Part shown: positions 45,301 to 54,754 of the stretch, one piece after another | How positions within the stretch are numbered: the first letter of the stretch is position 1 | Layout: each line of letters begins with the position of its first letter | Source: Capsaspora owczarzaki ATCC 30864 | Lineage: Eukaryota; Opisthokonta; Filasterea | Length of the DNA stretch: 64,000 nucleotides | Reading direction: 5' to 3' | Assembly (NCBI RefSeq): GCF_000151315.2 | Contig: NW_011887302.1 | Span: 496,001 to 560,000, forward strand | Program-made: the position numbers and the translations under genes | Notes under the pieces: model-generated | Told to the model about the DNA's origin: nothing | The model's database searches: none | What the model saw: the letters and a program-made list of their open reading frames with translations, nothing else

Positions 45301-47913
45301 TGCTTGCGCGATCGACAAGAGAATGGTTGATCCTTTGACACCGTGCTGCTTAAGGACTTGTACCACGGCAGCCAATGCGTCGGGCGTGCGAAGCTCAATC
45401 AACCGGCCCATGAAAGATTCGAGGGCAGATCGCGAGGGCAGCAGCTCAGCACGGCGCGCAAATCGAAGCGCAAGTTGAGCGTGCGCCCGTGACTGCCGAA
45501 TAGCAGCACTCGATGAGGTCGGCGGTGGGAAGAGCGATCGAAGAAGCATCATGCGCGCGGACGGGGCAAGTTCGGGCATCGCAGCGTCAAGCCCGTTATT
45601 GAGGCTGGCCTCTTTCGTTTCATGCAGGAGCGCTTCGAGAACCTTTTGGCAATCAGCGTGCGAGAATAGGCTGCCAAGCAAAGAGAGGAAGCGCTGATAA
45701 TCGGGAGAGGTTGGGGAGACCTTATCGGCCGATTGCAAAATGACCTGCGTGGCCACCACAGTCACCTCTGTTCTGTTCAGCAAGAGTGCTATCTGCCAGA
45801 CTCGGTCAAATGCAAACGGCAGCAGAGCGACTGGCGCAGTGCGCAGCGTCGAGTTGAGCATAGCGGCGGCTTCCTCGAAATGGTTGTGAGCAAAGAGCGA
45901 GTGCGCAAGGCTCAGTCGTGCGTCCAACTCGATCTGTTCACGCTGGAAGCTGGACAGCGGATCGGCGGCGGGAGAGAGCGTGTGCTGATACTCTTCAAAA
46001 GAGACCTCTGCATCGTCATCTTCGTTGTCTGCAACCGTGTTGGAAGTGGCTGTGAGCGCCAGCTCTGGAAAGAGTGCCTTCAGCTGGGGAAATGCGCCAA
46101 TGTCCTGAGGTTTCGCCAGCGACAGTTTGGCAAGCAGCTCGTCATGCAGCGCCCGAACTCGATCAAGCGTGATGTCAGAGGTGAACTGGTGTTGGGTGAT
46201 GGCTTGAAGCTGAATGGCCTTGTCGACACACCGGACTGGCAGGCCCAGATTCTCGAATCGGGCAAGCATCAGTTCGACTTCATTGTAGCCGCTAAAGTAA
46301 GCAAGCCCGCGCATAATCCAGGCTGCATACTCGGACGCTGCAGCCGGATTTTCAGCAAAGATGCGATTGCTCTGTGTAGCGCGGGCGATGAACTGCACAA
46401 AGCCCAGGCGAAGCGTCTCAACCGCCACCTGCCGCTGCAAGCGACGACCAAAGAGTCGCCGCGATTTTTCGTCCAAGGCCTGTGCACTGCTCGCAAGGCC
46501 AGCAGCAAAAGGGACCATCGAAGACGGCGCAAGTTTCTTTTCTGCAATCTTCCTCAGCCACAGTCGGTGGATTGTCTGGAACTCGTCCAATGTCAACGAG
46601 AGGAGAGGCATGATTCGGAAGAAGCCAGTCTCTGTTGGCTCAAGACTGAACTCGTGAAGCAACCGATAGGTGCTAACAGGGGTACAATCTTCGACATACA
46701 TGCCGCTTTGTCGATTGTCGAGCCAGAGCAAGCTGAAAGCGAGCAAGTGAATCTCCTGTAGCTCCATCGGTATCGCTGTTGCTGCAGACAGCAAGGCTCG
46801 AGCCAGGTCGAAAGGCCACGACGAGCGGGAGCGTTCTGATGCATTTGCACGCAGCAACGCAGCGAAAATGACGCACAGGGCACGGTTGGAGAGGACCGTG
46901 TCGGCCTGAAGAAGTTCGCCAAGCAAATCCTGGACCTCCGCATGCGACAGCCGACTGGTGGAAGCCAAGCGTTCGAGTAGAGCCTCAGATGCCTTTGCCG
47001 CCGCTGCAGGCGTCGTAGCCAACTCTGTCCGCGTCTGCACCCCTTGCCCGTGAAGACGCGCGAAGAGATACGAAAGACCTGTTTTGGGCGATACAATGAC
47101 TGGATGCCGCTCTTCCAACGGCAGCGGACGCGACAAGCGGTGTGGAGTCGGCAACGCGGCTGGCGGCGATGATTTGACCGCGAATCTCGAGCGAGTGGAC
47201 AACGGGAGGTCCGATCGCGGGCCTTCTTGTGCAGCCAGGTCCAGTAGCTGCAACATGATTGATCGGAGTCGTGTCGCATGAGCAACCCTGAGCTGCCGGA
47301 TGGCCATGTAGGTCATTCCGCCGTAACCCTGAAGGGACGACTGTGGTGGTGGCGCGCTCGAGGTTTTCCTCGTTGCGGGTTGATCTTGCATCTCGGTGTC
47401 TTGGTCAGCATCTTGATCAGCATCTTGATCAGCAGTCTCTTGATCAACAGTCTCTTGAGCAGCAGTCTCTTGAGCAGCAGTCTCTTGAGCAGCAGTCTCT
47501 TGAGCAGCAGTCTCTTGAGAGCGAGTGAAGCCCTGTGGTGATGGCGCTTCAGCCGCAGCAGCATCAGCAGCATTGCTCGACGCTGCTTCAGACAGGGGCG
47601 CTGACGATGATGGCGACGTGCTCACCATGCTCGAAGTGTACGATGATGGCGATGGGGCTGCAGAGGAGCGGGATTGACGAGATCTCGCCAATGCCGCCAG
47701 CGCAGCCGACGATCGCTTGGCCGCCGGTGGGGCTGCTTGGGCTGCTGGGGCTGCTGCTGATGACGATGATGATGATGATGAGGCGAATGCAGGTGGCGTG
47801 GCGTCCGAGTGTGCCTGGCGACAGGGCAATCCAGCAGCTGCAGCGGCAACGGCCAGCGACAAAGATCGCCGTCCAGCCGCAGCAGAAGCAGCGACTGCAG
47901 CCGCCGACAACAT
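39346..47913 (-). CDS. Intronless giant protein with PPR-like stretches, likely mitochondrial
   Basis: One uninterrupted frame of about 2855 residues from the ATG at 47913; the frame is open 65 codons further upstream, but that part reads as non-coding leader. The N-terminus (MLSAAAVAASAAAGRRSLSL) is Ala/Arg/Ser-rich without acids, as in a mitochondrial presequence. Low-complexity Ser/Ala/Gln stretches follow, with a QETAA tandem repeat. Most of the rest is helical with no catalytic motif. Two regions resemble pentatricopeptide repeats: around DNA 44680-45080 (AIALVEEMSTGFITPSLQMF, LAMTLVNAMASYQLAPRSAH) and around 42650-42830 (MSAFALLKLVQTQSTMTPTD). PPR proteins bind organelle RNA, so a role in mitochondrial RNA handling is possible but unproven. 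A Ser/Asp run lies near 40230-40300. I do not recognise an orthologue. Confidence 0.8.
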   Translation of the reverse strand: MLSAAAVAASAAAGRRSLSLAVAAAAAGLPCRQAHSDATPPAFASSSSSSSSAAAPAAQAAPPAAKRSSAALAALARSRQSRSSAAPSPSSYTSSMVSTSPSSSAPLSEAASSNAADAAAAEAPSPQGFTRSQETAAQETAAQETAAQETAAQETVDQETADQDADQDADQDTEMQDQPATRKTSSAPPPQSSLQGYGGMTYMAIRQLRVAHATRLRSIMLQLLDLAAQEGPRSDLPLSTRSRFAVKSSPPAALPTPHRLSRPLPLEERHPVIVSPKTGLSYLFARLHGQGVQTRTELATTPAAAAKASEALLERLASTSRLSHAEVQDLLGELLQADTVLSNRALCVIFAALLRANASERSRSSWPFDLARALLSAATAIPMELQEIHLLAFSLLWLDNRQSGMYVEDCTPVSTYRLLHEFSLEPTETGFFRIMPLLSLTLDEFQTIHRLWLRKIAEKKLAPSSMVPFAAGLASSAQALDEKSRRLFGRRLQRQVAVETLRLGFVQFIARATQSNRIFAENPAAASEYAAWIMRGLAYFSGYNEVELMLARFENLGLPVRCVDKAIQLQAITQHQFTSDITLDRVRALHDELLAKLSLAKPQDIGAFPQLKALFPELALTATSNTVADNEDDDAEVSFEEYQHTLSPAADPLSSFQREQIELDARLSLAHSLFAHNHFEEAAAMLNSTLRTAPVALLPFAFDRVWQIALLLNRTEVTVVATQVILQSADKVSPTSPDYQRFLSLLGSLFSHADCQKVLEALLHETKEASLNNGLDAAMPELAPSARMMLLRSLFPPPTSSSAAIRQSRAHAQLALRFARRAELLPSRSALESFMGRLIELRTPDALAAVVQVLKQHGVKGSTILLSIAQAALADGDAVTAFGAFCIHALHAKQPVNVAGLRECVEIFAQRGHIAGARAIVGLVRSLLPGTAGPGQAAPTPGVVRRSSLEENELRQLLSVAYTGVVRACEVAADPASAIALVEEMSTGFITPSLQMFQRLMELLCRHNQTTLAMTLVNAMASYQLAPRSAHFRPLLQSLAGAGLTKVDELTDLLMVMEKMRVGVDTATASLILGTRVDLSEPLVPPSDVLTALGTNSPLKVTASLLGPIIASETAAISETATDVAETASQAADTSSTTATTTTTTSSSSTTPITATTTPSTSSGTASAPPPDFQTVLAAMPGMTHTEIQRSLYAMRATMNTARFNDIFEHLLLTYPQPDFARAQLVFTIMMQQPSTAPLDGDVMTTLTLGIAKASILDAFDWVDAATLAGVPPDSVTFTHLLRSLHRGRRITRTTLNWPHPPPSPKLAKQQSSLISTSLRNVTTSSNPSRFELARALFRAQASRADVVARVQNFEALEDVMLLFPLADSLTLLSDTFSIADRIGADRLVSSLISRHVQPTLLSLAASHQVWKTLAAWIAQHARLYYTTLRNAANQVCQALADAGDAETLLQLHVAISVVIPSFPSILATSLAASNGDTRELFNLRRAWHRWFLQALLVDEPTMSLSRLFERYKSLGLGFHPNDLSLAIQYSMLDLKPLFAYISHPPHIIQPTYLADLIKPQRLHHPASDRASPQPPLGPVADEFDTLDTLQQKIVFKSAIRTQFSALNRTQRRDLVKAALYERLIEYSVLQLTKAVGGQMSVSVNHGLLVNALLVNVARNPRCPPYLVDVLADPKETTTTSVDSLAALLEYHTLRGRPVKVQTLLELAASRNQRMPSGRSLARLLTCLTIQRDYMSAFALLKLVQTQSTMTPTDMVQAVVSIVGNEKLRARLNPAGDREDGGSAPHKPGEVPVGLLPADHVPFFDHRNRAHLSLSLLTDLISSGLFRPRLAFLSAFPLAFRLPDVIPQRANLEQSSGWHAPASASAPANGATAPPGADDLGRLMGDIQHVLPPKARAQALAVMMLLLAGSEQRAGRLEVAGRLSAHPHIAIFEHAKPEVKQGLSALVGSALDAAAFLLMDRYSSHEWPTKLVDALRVAPSLTSAATPLEPEPRLSSMFQALEQWLDLADASSFRLNSYTSIFLLTHALAAGRTALAVSLVTRLTAITSDRHAEVRFTSRVARSVEHQLHHNREHWRDVAIAVQDALVRQGQSEAASHFTVAVEQIGVVVGRIPVTSLGSAQLQWEVPQTTPASSPLTPHAAKAAVHTNAGLSGLDALLAEIQASPTWSMHWSAVVEDAAVRAEFMANVAKLDDALLPALDESNPSGPEALAKIARFLSEQSKRDAGELAWIRQFSVPTTTASAPRQLASADLVTVFRTLDGLPTPRGDAIRALVSAAHVRLYQRPLPRDPLLLTRFLLLEGKVSAALDQFLVVLSPSTLGQHLSSSSGTRLLREVYPQHSALIALLLQTSEAELHSCRQSVLQLLMMTSNGRQLIPVLDASLAAIAPSSAYPEALWSTLTLRPEHMGIIPRVAVAFELVDTALRYFIKFVPSMSLAQKPDLAILCAVLNKAASAGRIANSSPTPNPGALRTTRNNGCNAVIGALLWFCKHHAAHVQRVLPKQASAELLSQWLRGHGRAFRSALMDEFLASAPRTGAAASASSDSSDSSDSSDSSSNSSKSSSNSSSKAATREARGQLSVDNTRPSLVPAVVPEELWVTFSSFLSQVSSNRALDDASERLLHFVWLLSPRTLSSSRAYAMALHFARLRQDWTAFDDVMMQLHNTSLLPHDIEETRTMLHTARDAFKTLVMEILHGLSLRSPNRCEHFLEFLRSIGIPPGFRALHFLLDAYAAFPAEQVDIDPVPVVDLVPGRIAALSKAAADEAAKQPTPSPAAPASSLQANARRVAEVVAIIQIARTTEGGFVSPAARAQTSEAARLAALAVGVTVPWTAPAHVSTLTSTAASGSNTAVSANTTA
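47395..47525 (-). repeat. 15-base coding minisatellite (QETAA units)
   Basis: Within the giant frame, about six near-perfect 15-base units encode QETAA or QETVD/QETAD, followed by DQDA units of 12 bases (ATCTTGATCAGC-type on the plus strand). The repeat keeps the reading frame, so unit number can change without breaking the protein. Confidence 0.9.
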
Positions 47914-48336
47914 TGAAAATATGGAATGAGGTTGAAATGAAACGGGAAACAAAAAGGAAACAACAAACTCAATCAAGCGAAACGAGCTCTGTGAGCAACG
48001 AGATTGAAACACAATGAAAAGCTTGAGTGAGAATTGAATATACGGCAAGTAAGTGGTCGAGATCGCTCCCGTGTCGTGCTGCACACAGTACTGTGCATAA
48101 TGATGCACTTACTTTGTGTTTGGAATAGGTTGAAGGAGAACTGCACGAACCGGCATGAAACGACGACTGCGCAATGGTGAAAGCAGCGAACTTTTGCTTC
48201 TCCGTTCTTCTTCCGATGCTACTTTTTGCGATTGCTGCTTTTTCTGATCAACATGTAAAACTTGTGTGCTATTGTATTGCATTTCCATTCGACCCCAATC
48301 AATCCAGTTCTCAACTCAGTCATTCCCAATTCTACA
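47914..48336. promoter_or_regulatory. Divergent promoter region of giant gene and EMC2
   Basis: About 423 bases separate the two divergent start codons. The part next to the giant gene stays open in its frame but has leader-like AT-rich composition. No specific motif found. Confidence 0.4.
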
Positions 48337-49869
48337 ATGGTCAAGCAGCAGAGCGTTTCGCAGATGAAAGCGCGGCTGAGCGAGCTCCGCAAGACAAACC
48401 AGCGCCAGTCCGAGGCACGCAGAAAGACCCTCCAACCCCACCATGAACACGACCAACCCAATCAACCCCTCATCGTCATGGGCCTAGAGTCAGAGTCATG
48501 GCCGGTGGATGGGGCGCTTGTCTATGGCGTTTCCATTGGGATCTCGACTTTTCCCGCTCTCTCATCTCTCTCTCTCATCTCTCTCTCTCTCTCTTCTTCT
48601 TCCCCGTTTCGCGCAGACCTCCCAATTGCACTCACACAGACAAAGCTTGAACTCTGGTGTTGTTGTTGCTGTTCGTGGTGGTTGGCAGTTTCACTGTTGG
48701 ACAACTCACTTCACTTTGCCTCTCTGCACTTCAGCTTGTGCTCGAACTCGCGGAGGCCATCCAGTCGGGACAAGGCGCGCGTTCGCTTGCTGCTGCGTTC
48801 AGCGATGAGGCTGAGCGATGGGACGTCCTCGAGCAGGTCGCACGCGCTGCAATGGACTGCGGCAGAGCGCGTCCGACGCGCGGCGAGGAAGAGTCGCTCG
48901 CTGCCACACTCGTCAAGCAGCTCGCAGCTCGATTCCCAGAGAGCAACCGCGTCAAGCTCCTGCAAGGCGAGCTGTTTGAAGCGCAAGGCGACTGGGCCGG
49001 CGCCACGCAACTGTATGACGAGTTGCTGACCGAAACTCCGAATCATGCTGTAAGAGGGGTTTAAAGGGTTTGGGTACTCTGAACACGGATGAATTGGTGT
49101 TCACAGGGTGGTGGTAGTGGTAGTGGTGATGGGTGTTGGTGCTGACGCTGCTGGAATTGACTCTGAAGGCCGCCACCAAGCGAAAGGCCGTCATTTTCAA
49201 ATCCCGAGGAGACATCCCGAAGGCCATCTCTGTGCTCGCAGCGTATGTTCAACAGGCCATGGCGGACTACGAGGCCTGGGTCGAACTCTCCGAGTTGTAT
49301 CTATCGCGTGGCGAGTACGTCCTATTTTTGCGGAAGGGGGCAAAGGTTTGGTCGTCATTTTGTGCAAAATGCTCACGTTTGTCCTCCGCCGTAACTCCTG
49401 CAGTTTCCAACGTGCTGCTTTTTGCTTTGAAGAACTCATCTTGTCAAACCCATTGAGCCCTGTCTATCACATCCGCTACGCCGAGGTAACTTGATTTTTT
49501 TTTTTTTGTTTACTGGCTTGTTTTGGTTTCCGGTCCTCAGTGCCGTTTGCTCTTGCCCGCCTTTCTCTCTCTCTCCTTTAGACTCTCTACACAATGGGAA
49601 GCTTGGAAAACCTCCAGCTTGCACGAAAGCATTACGCCAACGCATGCAAGATCCAGCCCGATGATGCACGCAGCTTGCTCGGATTGTACATGACATGCTC
49701 TGCTCTCAACAGCGAAAAGTTTATCAAGCAACGAACGCCCATCAATGAGGAGCTGGAAGCATTTGCCGTTTCTCGTCTCAAGCAGTTATACTCCAAGCAA
49801 GCCTCGGCACCACAACTCGAGTGCCTTAATGAAACCTTTTCGAAAATGGCTTTGACCACCTCTTCCTGA
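48337..49869 (+). CDS. EMC2: ER membrane protein complex subunit 2 (EMC2/TTC35)
   Basis: Five exons (48337-48414, 48735-49049, 49169-49314, 49405-49486, 49582-49869) give about 302 residues (human 297). EMC2 is the cytosolic TPR subunit of the EMC insertase that places tail-anchored and multi-pass proteins in the ER. Diagnostic segments are VKLLQGELFEAQGDW, ATQLYDELLTETPNHA, YEAWVELSELYLSRGDF, QRAAFCFEELILSNPLSP and GSLENLQLARKHYANA. Exon 1 (MVKQQSVSQMKARLSELRK, ending NQRQSE) aligns best if its donor is GAG-GCACGC, a GC-AG intron; a downstream GT donor would insert a poorly conserved segment. The gene converges on the myotubularin with 248 bases between stops. Confidence 0.95.
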
Positions 49870-50117
49870 CGCCCCAGAGCGTTATGTTTGAAAGAGGGGC
49901 GGCGCATGTTTTTTTTTGGAAATTTGGCGCTAGGTGGCTTGTTGTGAACGTTGTAAAACAATTTAATGAAAACAAAAAGAAAAAAAAAGAAAAAGAATGA
50001 AACAAAATGTCCAAACCTAGAATGAAAAAGGAGGGAGAGTTCACACGCAACAGGTGGAATATTAGCTCTGGCGTTGCTTCATGTTGCAGTTGAGTGTGTG
50101 TGTGTGTGTGGGGGGGG

Positions 50118-52741
50118 TCATGGTGCAACGACTCCATCCACCTGAGCTTGCTGCTTGTTCCACTCGGCTGCGACATTCGGGAATGCTTGCTCAAGTTCTG
50201 CAAACAAGGCATCATGACTGTGCGACAGTTTTTCCAACTGTTGCTCCATTTCTGCAGCCATTCCCTCCGCAGTGTCAGCCGCCAATTGACACCGAGCAGT
50301 GTCCTCGCGCAGACTTTGCAACTTTGCGTTTCCTCGATTGGGGCCTTCCCACGAGAAGACATAACGACAATAAAGGTTTGCCCAGAAGCGAGTGTTTTGT
50401 GGCCGGCAAGCGGGAAGCAGCACGTCCATTGCCGGTGAAAGGTACAATGGGTTGGTCAGCGGGTGCAAGTGTTCAGGCTCGCTCAGGAAGGACCAGAGAG
50501 ACTGCGTGCACAATTGCAGGCGTGCGGCAGTGCGTTCTGCCTCCGAGTTCATGAGGAAGGTGCCTGAAACCAGAGAGAGAAACAAAAAGCACAGATGGCA
50601 CAATCCAGTCAAAAAACAAATCCTTGGCTCTCGCGGCCTCTGCTCCACAAATAACTCACCGTATGGACTGCAGTAGGAATGGTCGCGCAAGAAGCGCAGA
50701 TAGGATTCGCCAAACTGGAATGAGGCAGGGAATTGCTGTGTAATCTGCCAGACGCAGTCCAAGAAAAGCGTAAAGACGGGAGCAGCCGCGCGGTATCGGT
50801 TTCCAGGAGGACCATAGTGTCCGTGGCGGTCGCTAAACCGGTGTCCAAACGACAGCCATTCTTTTTCGATGAGCACTTGAAAGCTGAAATACCGGGGATG
50901 AACAAGAGTAGAAAACTCCAGAGTGAGCCAACAATTCCTCACACCAACAAAACTTTCCCACAAAAAACCCCCCCCAAAAAAAAAAACACCACTACACACC
51001 CTTGCACTGTTCGGAAATACGGATCCATGAGCAGCATGGCCAGCGCAACGGCGCAGTTGCCAACATCAAAGATCTCCTGCGAAGCCAGAACGACAGAGGT
51101 GGCATCCGACCCAATCAGTCTGGCAATGCTGGCAGCCGCGACCATCATGGCTCGAACGTGCCGAAGCCAGCCACTCGACTCGAGACGCGACACCCACGAC
51201 GATGCGGAAATGCTCGTGTCATGCGCATAGTCAATCAATCGCGCCATGCTTTCGCGCAGCGCCTGAAACCCCTCGAGTCCCACAAAATAGCGCGCATAGC
51301 TGGGATAGTGACTGCCGTGAGCGCTCGGGTACTTTTTCTTGTACGCGGAGGCAGCAGACGGCGACCGAGTGTCAATCACGCACGCTCGTTTGTGAGGGTT
51401 GGTGCGCAGAATGGCGTCCATCAACTTGTTGTCTGCTTGAACGGATGGTGTTCCTGGGGCCGGCATCGGTAGGCCAGTGCGTACAAGGACGGCCTAAGGT
51501 ATGTGGGAGAGGTGGCAAACTCAGCGGATGGCCAAAACCAAGCCAACGCAAAACAAGCAAAACAAAACAAAACAAAACAAAACAAAACAAAAAAAAAAAA
51601 AAGCCCTGGATGTCGTCGTTACCTTTGTCGCAGGATGGTGGTAGGCGAGAACTGGAGCAGCATAGTCCAGGTGCGCTTTGAAGCTGTCGCCTAGAATCTT
51701 GTCATCAATGTCTGCAGGCACGCAGAGTAGTCGAGGATAGCCTTCGCAGCTCTAAAGATTGCAAAAGGAAAAAAAAAAAAAAACCAACAAAAAAAAAAAA
51801 GTGAGACCTCACCGGCTGCTCGTGCACCCGCGCTGGTGCCACCTGTTACCTTGTACAACGAATTGACGGACGAAAGGCGCCAGAGCGCAGAGGGAATGCC
51901 CATTCGCTGGTACTCCTCCTGCGGATTGTACAAGTTCCATCCGTTGAACTCGGGGAAGCTCGGGGGAGTCCGCGCGAACGGGAAGAGCTTGTCCACCGAG
52001 TCTGTGACGCGTGTTTGAGCACAAGGGAGAGGCGCAATTGGCAATTGGGGTGAGTTTCAGTGTGCGATGCATTGGAGATTGTTTGTTGGACTTTAGAAAC
52101 AGAATTTTGGTACCTGGAAAGGCAGCGCGTGAAAGCCAGCTCGCGACAGCGTTGCAATCCGCTTCCGAGGTCATGCGCAAGACAACGTCGCGAAAGTCGG
52201 TGCATCGGATGACGAGCACAAGAGAGTCGCTGGCCGAACCAGCAGAACCAGAGCCGATTCCGGGTATGTTGGCGGCCGACCCAGGCGCTGACGACGCAGA
52301 CCCACCGGACGCCGAGACCCCCGTGCTTGGCGACGACGACAATAACGACGATGACGGCGACAAGGACGACGACAGCGACGAGGAGGAGGAGGTTGCCGCC
52401 GAAGTGGACAGCAGGGCAGCTCCAGCAGAGCTGCCAAACAGCGCGCTCGCCGTCTTGCGCTGGACCTGGTTGACGTTCATCGCCGGGATCTGGCGCGGTG
52501 GCATGAATGCGAGTAAAATGAAGAACGTGAGTGAGTGAGTGCGTTGGCAGGGGGTGGTTGGAGCATCCCCACTTACAATGACATCCTCGGAAGCGGTCGT
52601 GTTGCGTCCGACAAAGACGAGGTGGTGCGCGTTGAGCGAGACGAGCCCAGGCACGCGCTGGTTGACCTTGCACAGATCAGCGGGGAATGTGCCAAACAGT
52701 TGCAGTTGCTGCTGCTGCTGCTGCTGCTGTGGTTGGGACAT
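50118..52741 (-). CDS. Catalytically inactive myotubularin-related protein
   Basis: Seven minus-strand exons (52741-52577, 52489-52114, 52001-51850, 51751-51623, 51493-51000, 50883-50660, 50563-50118) give about 661 residues. An N-terminal polyGln leads into a PH-GRAM-like domain (HHLVFVGRNTTASED ... VIRCTDFRDVVLRM) interrupted by a Ser/Ala/Gly-rich insertion of about 90 residues. The phosphatase-like domain has FNGWNLYNPQEEYQRMGIPS, KRACVIDTRSPSAASAYKKK and GFQVLIEKEWLSFGHRFSDR. Where active myotubularins carry CSDGWDRT this protein reads SQEIFDVG (about residues 412-419), so both catalytic Cys and Arg are absent. The C-terminus is a coiled coil (about 590-650), used by this family to pair dead and active members. 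It resembles MTMR9-type adaptors most in logic. Start at 52741 precedes the Gln run; an upstream in-frame ATG at 52777 is possible. Confidence 0.93.
51551..51592. repeat. (CAAAA)n pentanucleotide repeat in myotubularin intron
   Basis: About six AAAAC units followed by a run of A, in the intron between exons 4 and 5 of the inactive myotubularin gene. Confidence 0.85.
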
Positions 52742-53057
52742 TGCAGCTTTGGGGGCAAAAAATGACTGAACAACCACTAACCACTGTGTGTGACTGAGTG
52801 AGTGAGTTGGAAACGTTCACACAAAGAGAAGACAGTAGATGCAGTGTTGTGAGTGCGATTGGATGAGCTTGAGGCGTGAGAGCGAGAGCACTTGGAGCAG
52901 AGTCGTGAGTTGTAGATCAGCGGCCAGCTCCGCATGTCCTGCATTGCTGCTACTGGTACAGGATCATCGATGACTTGTTGTTCTTGTTGTTTTTACTGCC
53001 TTGTCTGAGACACTCATTTTTTTTTTAACAATCTCGCTCTTTGTCTCTGAGATCCCA
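52742..53057. promoter_or_regulatory. Divergent promoter region of myotubularin and SNRNP40
   Basis: A 316-base gap between two divergent start codons. It contains short GAGT repeats near 52796-52806. Promoter role is inferred from orientation. Confidence 0.4.
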
Positions 53058-54754
53058 ATGAAGCGGCGACACGACGACGGCAACGACGACCCCAGCCCGA
53101 GCTCGGCCTCATCGTCATCATCCTCGGCCGCCACTGGGAGCAATGATGCCCATCGTGCTGCGGCTGGGGCTGCGGCTGGGGCTGCGGCTGCGGCTGGAGC
53201 GATCGTCCTCAGCAAGAAGCCGCGCACAGATCTCGACTTGGCCGTCGTTCCTGCTGCGTCGGCGTCCTCCTCGGCGCTCATCCTCCACAGCCAGCATCCA
53301 CAGCTGCAGCAGGTGACGACGATGCACGTCCTCATAAAGACGAAACCATCAACCTTCCCGCCCCCCCCCCTCTGTTCACTCTGCCTTAAACCGCTCACTT
53401 TCAGCCTCGCTCACTCTGATGCATGCATCGTTGCCTCCCCCGTGTGTGTGTGTGTCTTGCGTTTTCGCGCTTGGACAGAGACCGAGACTGTCAACATTGC
53501 TGGCCCCGATCGTGCTGCTGACGGGCCACAGTGCAGAAGTCACTGCAGCCAGGTTCAACCCGGCAGGAACAATCCTCGCTTCGGCGTCCCTGGACAAGTC
53601 CGTGCTGCTTTGGGACACTGCATCATGCAAGAACTTTGCAAACTTTTCTGGAAACCACACTGCGGGCATTCTTGATCTGCAGTGGACAAGCAACGGCGAG
53701 TACGTTTTCACCAGCCCCATTCTTTGCGATTGTGAATTTTGTATCACATCGTCTCACCTTGACTTGCTCGCGGTGTCTCTGTCTCGCGTGTAGACGCATC
53801 GTCACAGCTTCTATTGACAAGTCGGTAGGTATTTGGGATGCAGCTAACGGCGATCGGATTCGGCGCTACAAGGCACACCAAGGAATTGTGAATGCATGCG
53901 CAACAGCATTGAACAATCAGAATGCCATTGTCAGCGGTTCTGACGACCGGACAACAAGGGTAAGCGTGTGGCCGGCTTCTTTTGGTTGGGGATTGCGTTG
54001 TTGTGTGGACTTTTTGCACGAGATTGTTGTTGGACGCGACACTGACTACTTTTTGTTACTTTTTGTTCTGCATGCAGGTGTGGGATCCGCGAGTTCGAGC
54101 AGAAGTCCACTCGCTTGCCTGCTCGTATCCCGTCACTTCGGTAGCCGTGTCACACGGCGGCGACACTGTTTACGCCGGCGGTTTGGACAACGTAGTCAAG
54201 GTGTTTGACCTGCGAAAACCGAGCGAACCCGCGCTCGTCCTGGAAGGTCACGCAGACACAATCACGTCGCTCTCGCTCAGTCCCAATGGCAACTTTGTGT
54301 TGACAAACGCCATGGATAACACAGTACGCATCTGGGACGTTCGGCCATACTGCCCGAATGACCGTTGCAGCACCATCCTTACTGGCGCCCAGCACAGTTT
54401 TGAAAAGACTCTGCTCCGCGCAAACTGGTCGCCCGATGGCAACTTTGTCGCAGCCGGCTCTGCAGATCGCTTTGTCTATGTCTGGAATGCCAACACGCGT
54501 GCGCTGCTGTACCGCTTGCCTGGCCACTCGGGTTCGGTCAACGATGTGACCTTCCATCCAAAGGAACCGATTAGTACGTTGCTCTGACTGGCTTTTTTGG
54601 TGTTTTTTTTTTGTTTTTGGAACTGTTGCATGTGGTCGTGTTTGTGCGGAAGAACTCGTCTCCTCGCTCACTTTCACTTTTTTGTGTTCCTGTCGCAGTC
54701 GCTTCTGGAGCTTCAGACAAGAAGATTTACTTGGGCGAGCTGGATTTGTCTTAA
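53058..54754 (+). CDS. SNRNP40: U5 snRNP 40 kDa WD40 protein (SNRNP40)
   Basis: Five exons (53058-53312, 53479-53699, 53794-53959, 54078-54573, 54699-54754) give about 397 residues. A disordered N-terminus (Ser/Ala runs, KKPRTD) leads to seven WD40 repeats. Family-diagnostic stretches are LLAPIVLLTGHSAEV, ASLDKSVLLWD, SGSDDRTTRVWDPR, LTNAMDNTVRIWDVRPY, HSFEKTLLRANWSPDG, AAGSADRFVYVWN, LPGHSGSVNDVTFHP and the end SDKKIYLGELD. SNRNP40 is part of the U5 snRNP core with PRPF8, SNRNP200 and EFTUD2. The polyAla-Gly part of the N-terminus is longer than in human. PRPF6, another U5 protein, lies about 14 kb to the left. Confidence 0.97.

Noticed and set aside
44242-45330. 362-codon plus-strand frame with polyglycine
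   Set aside because: Antisense of Thr/Ser tracts and helices of the giant minus-strand gene.
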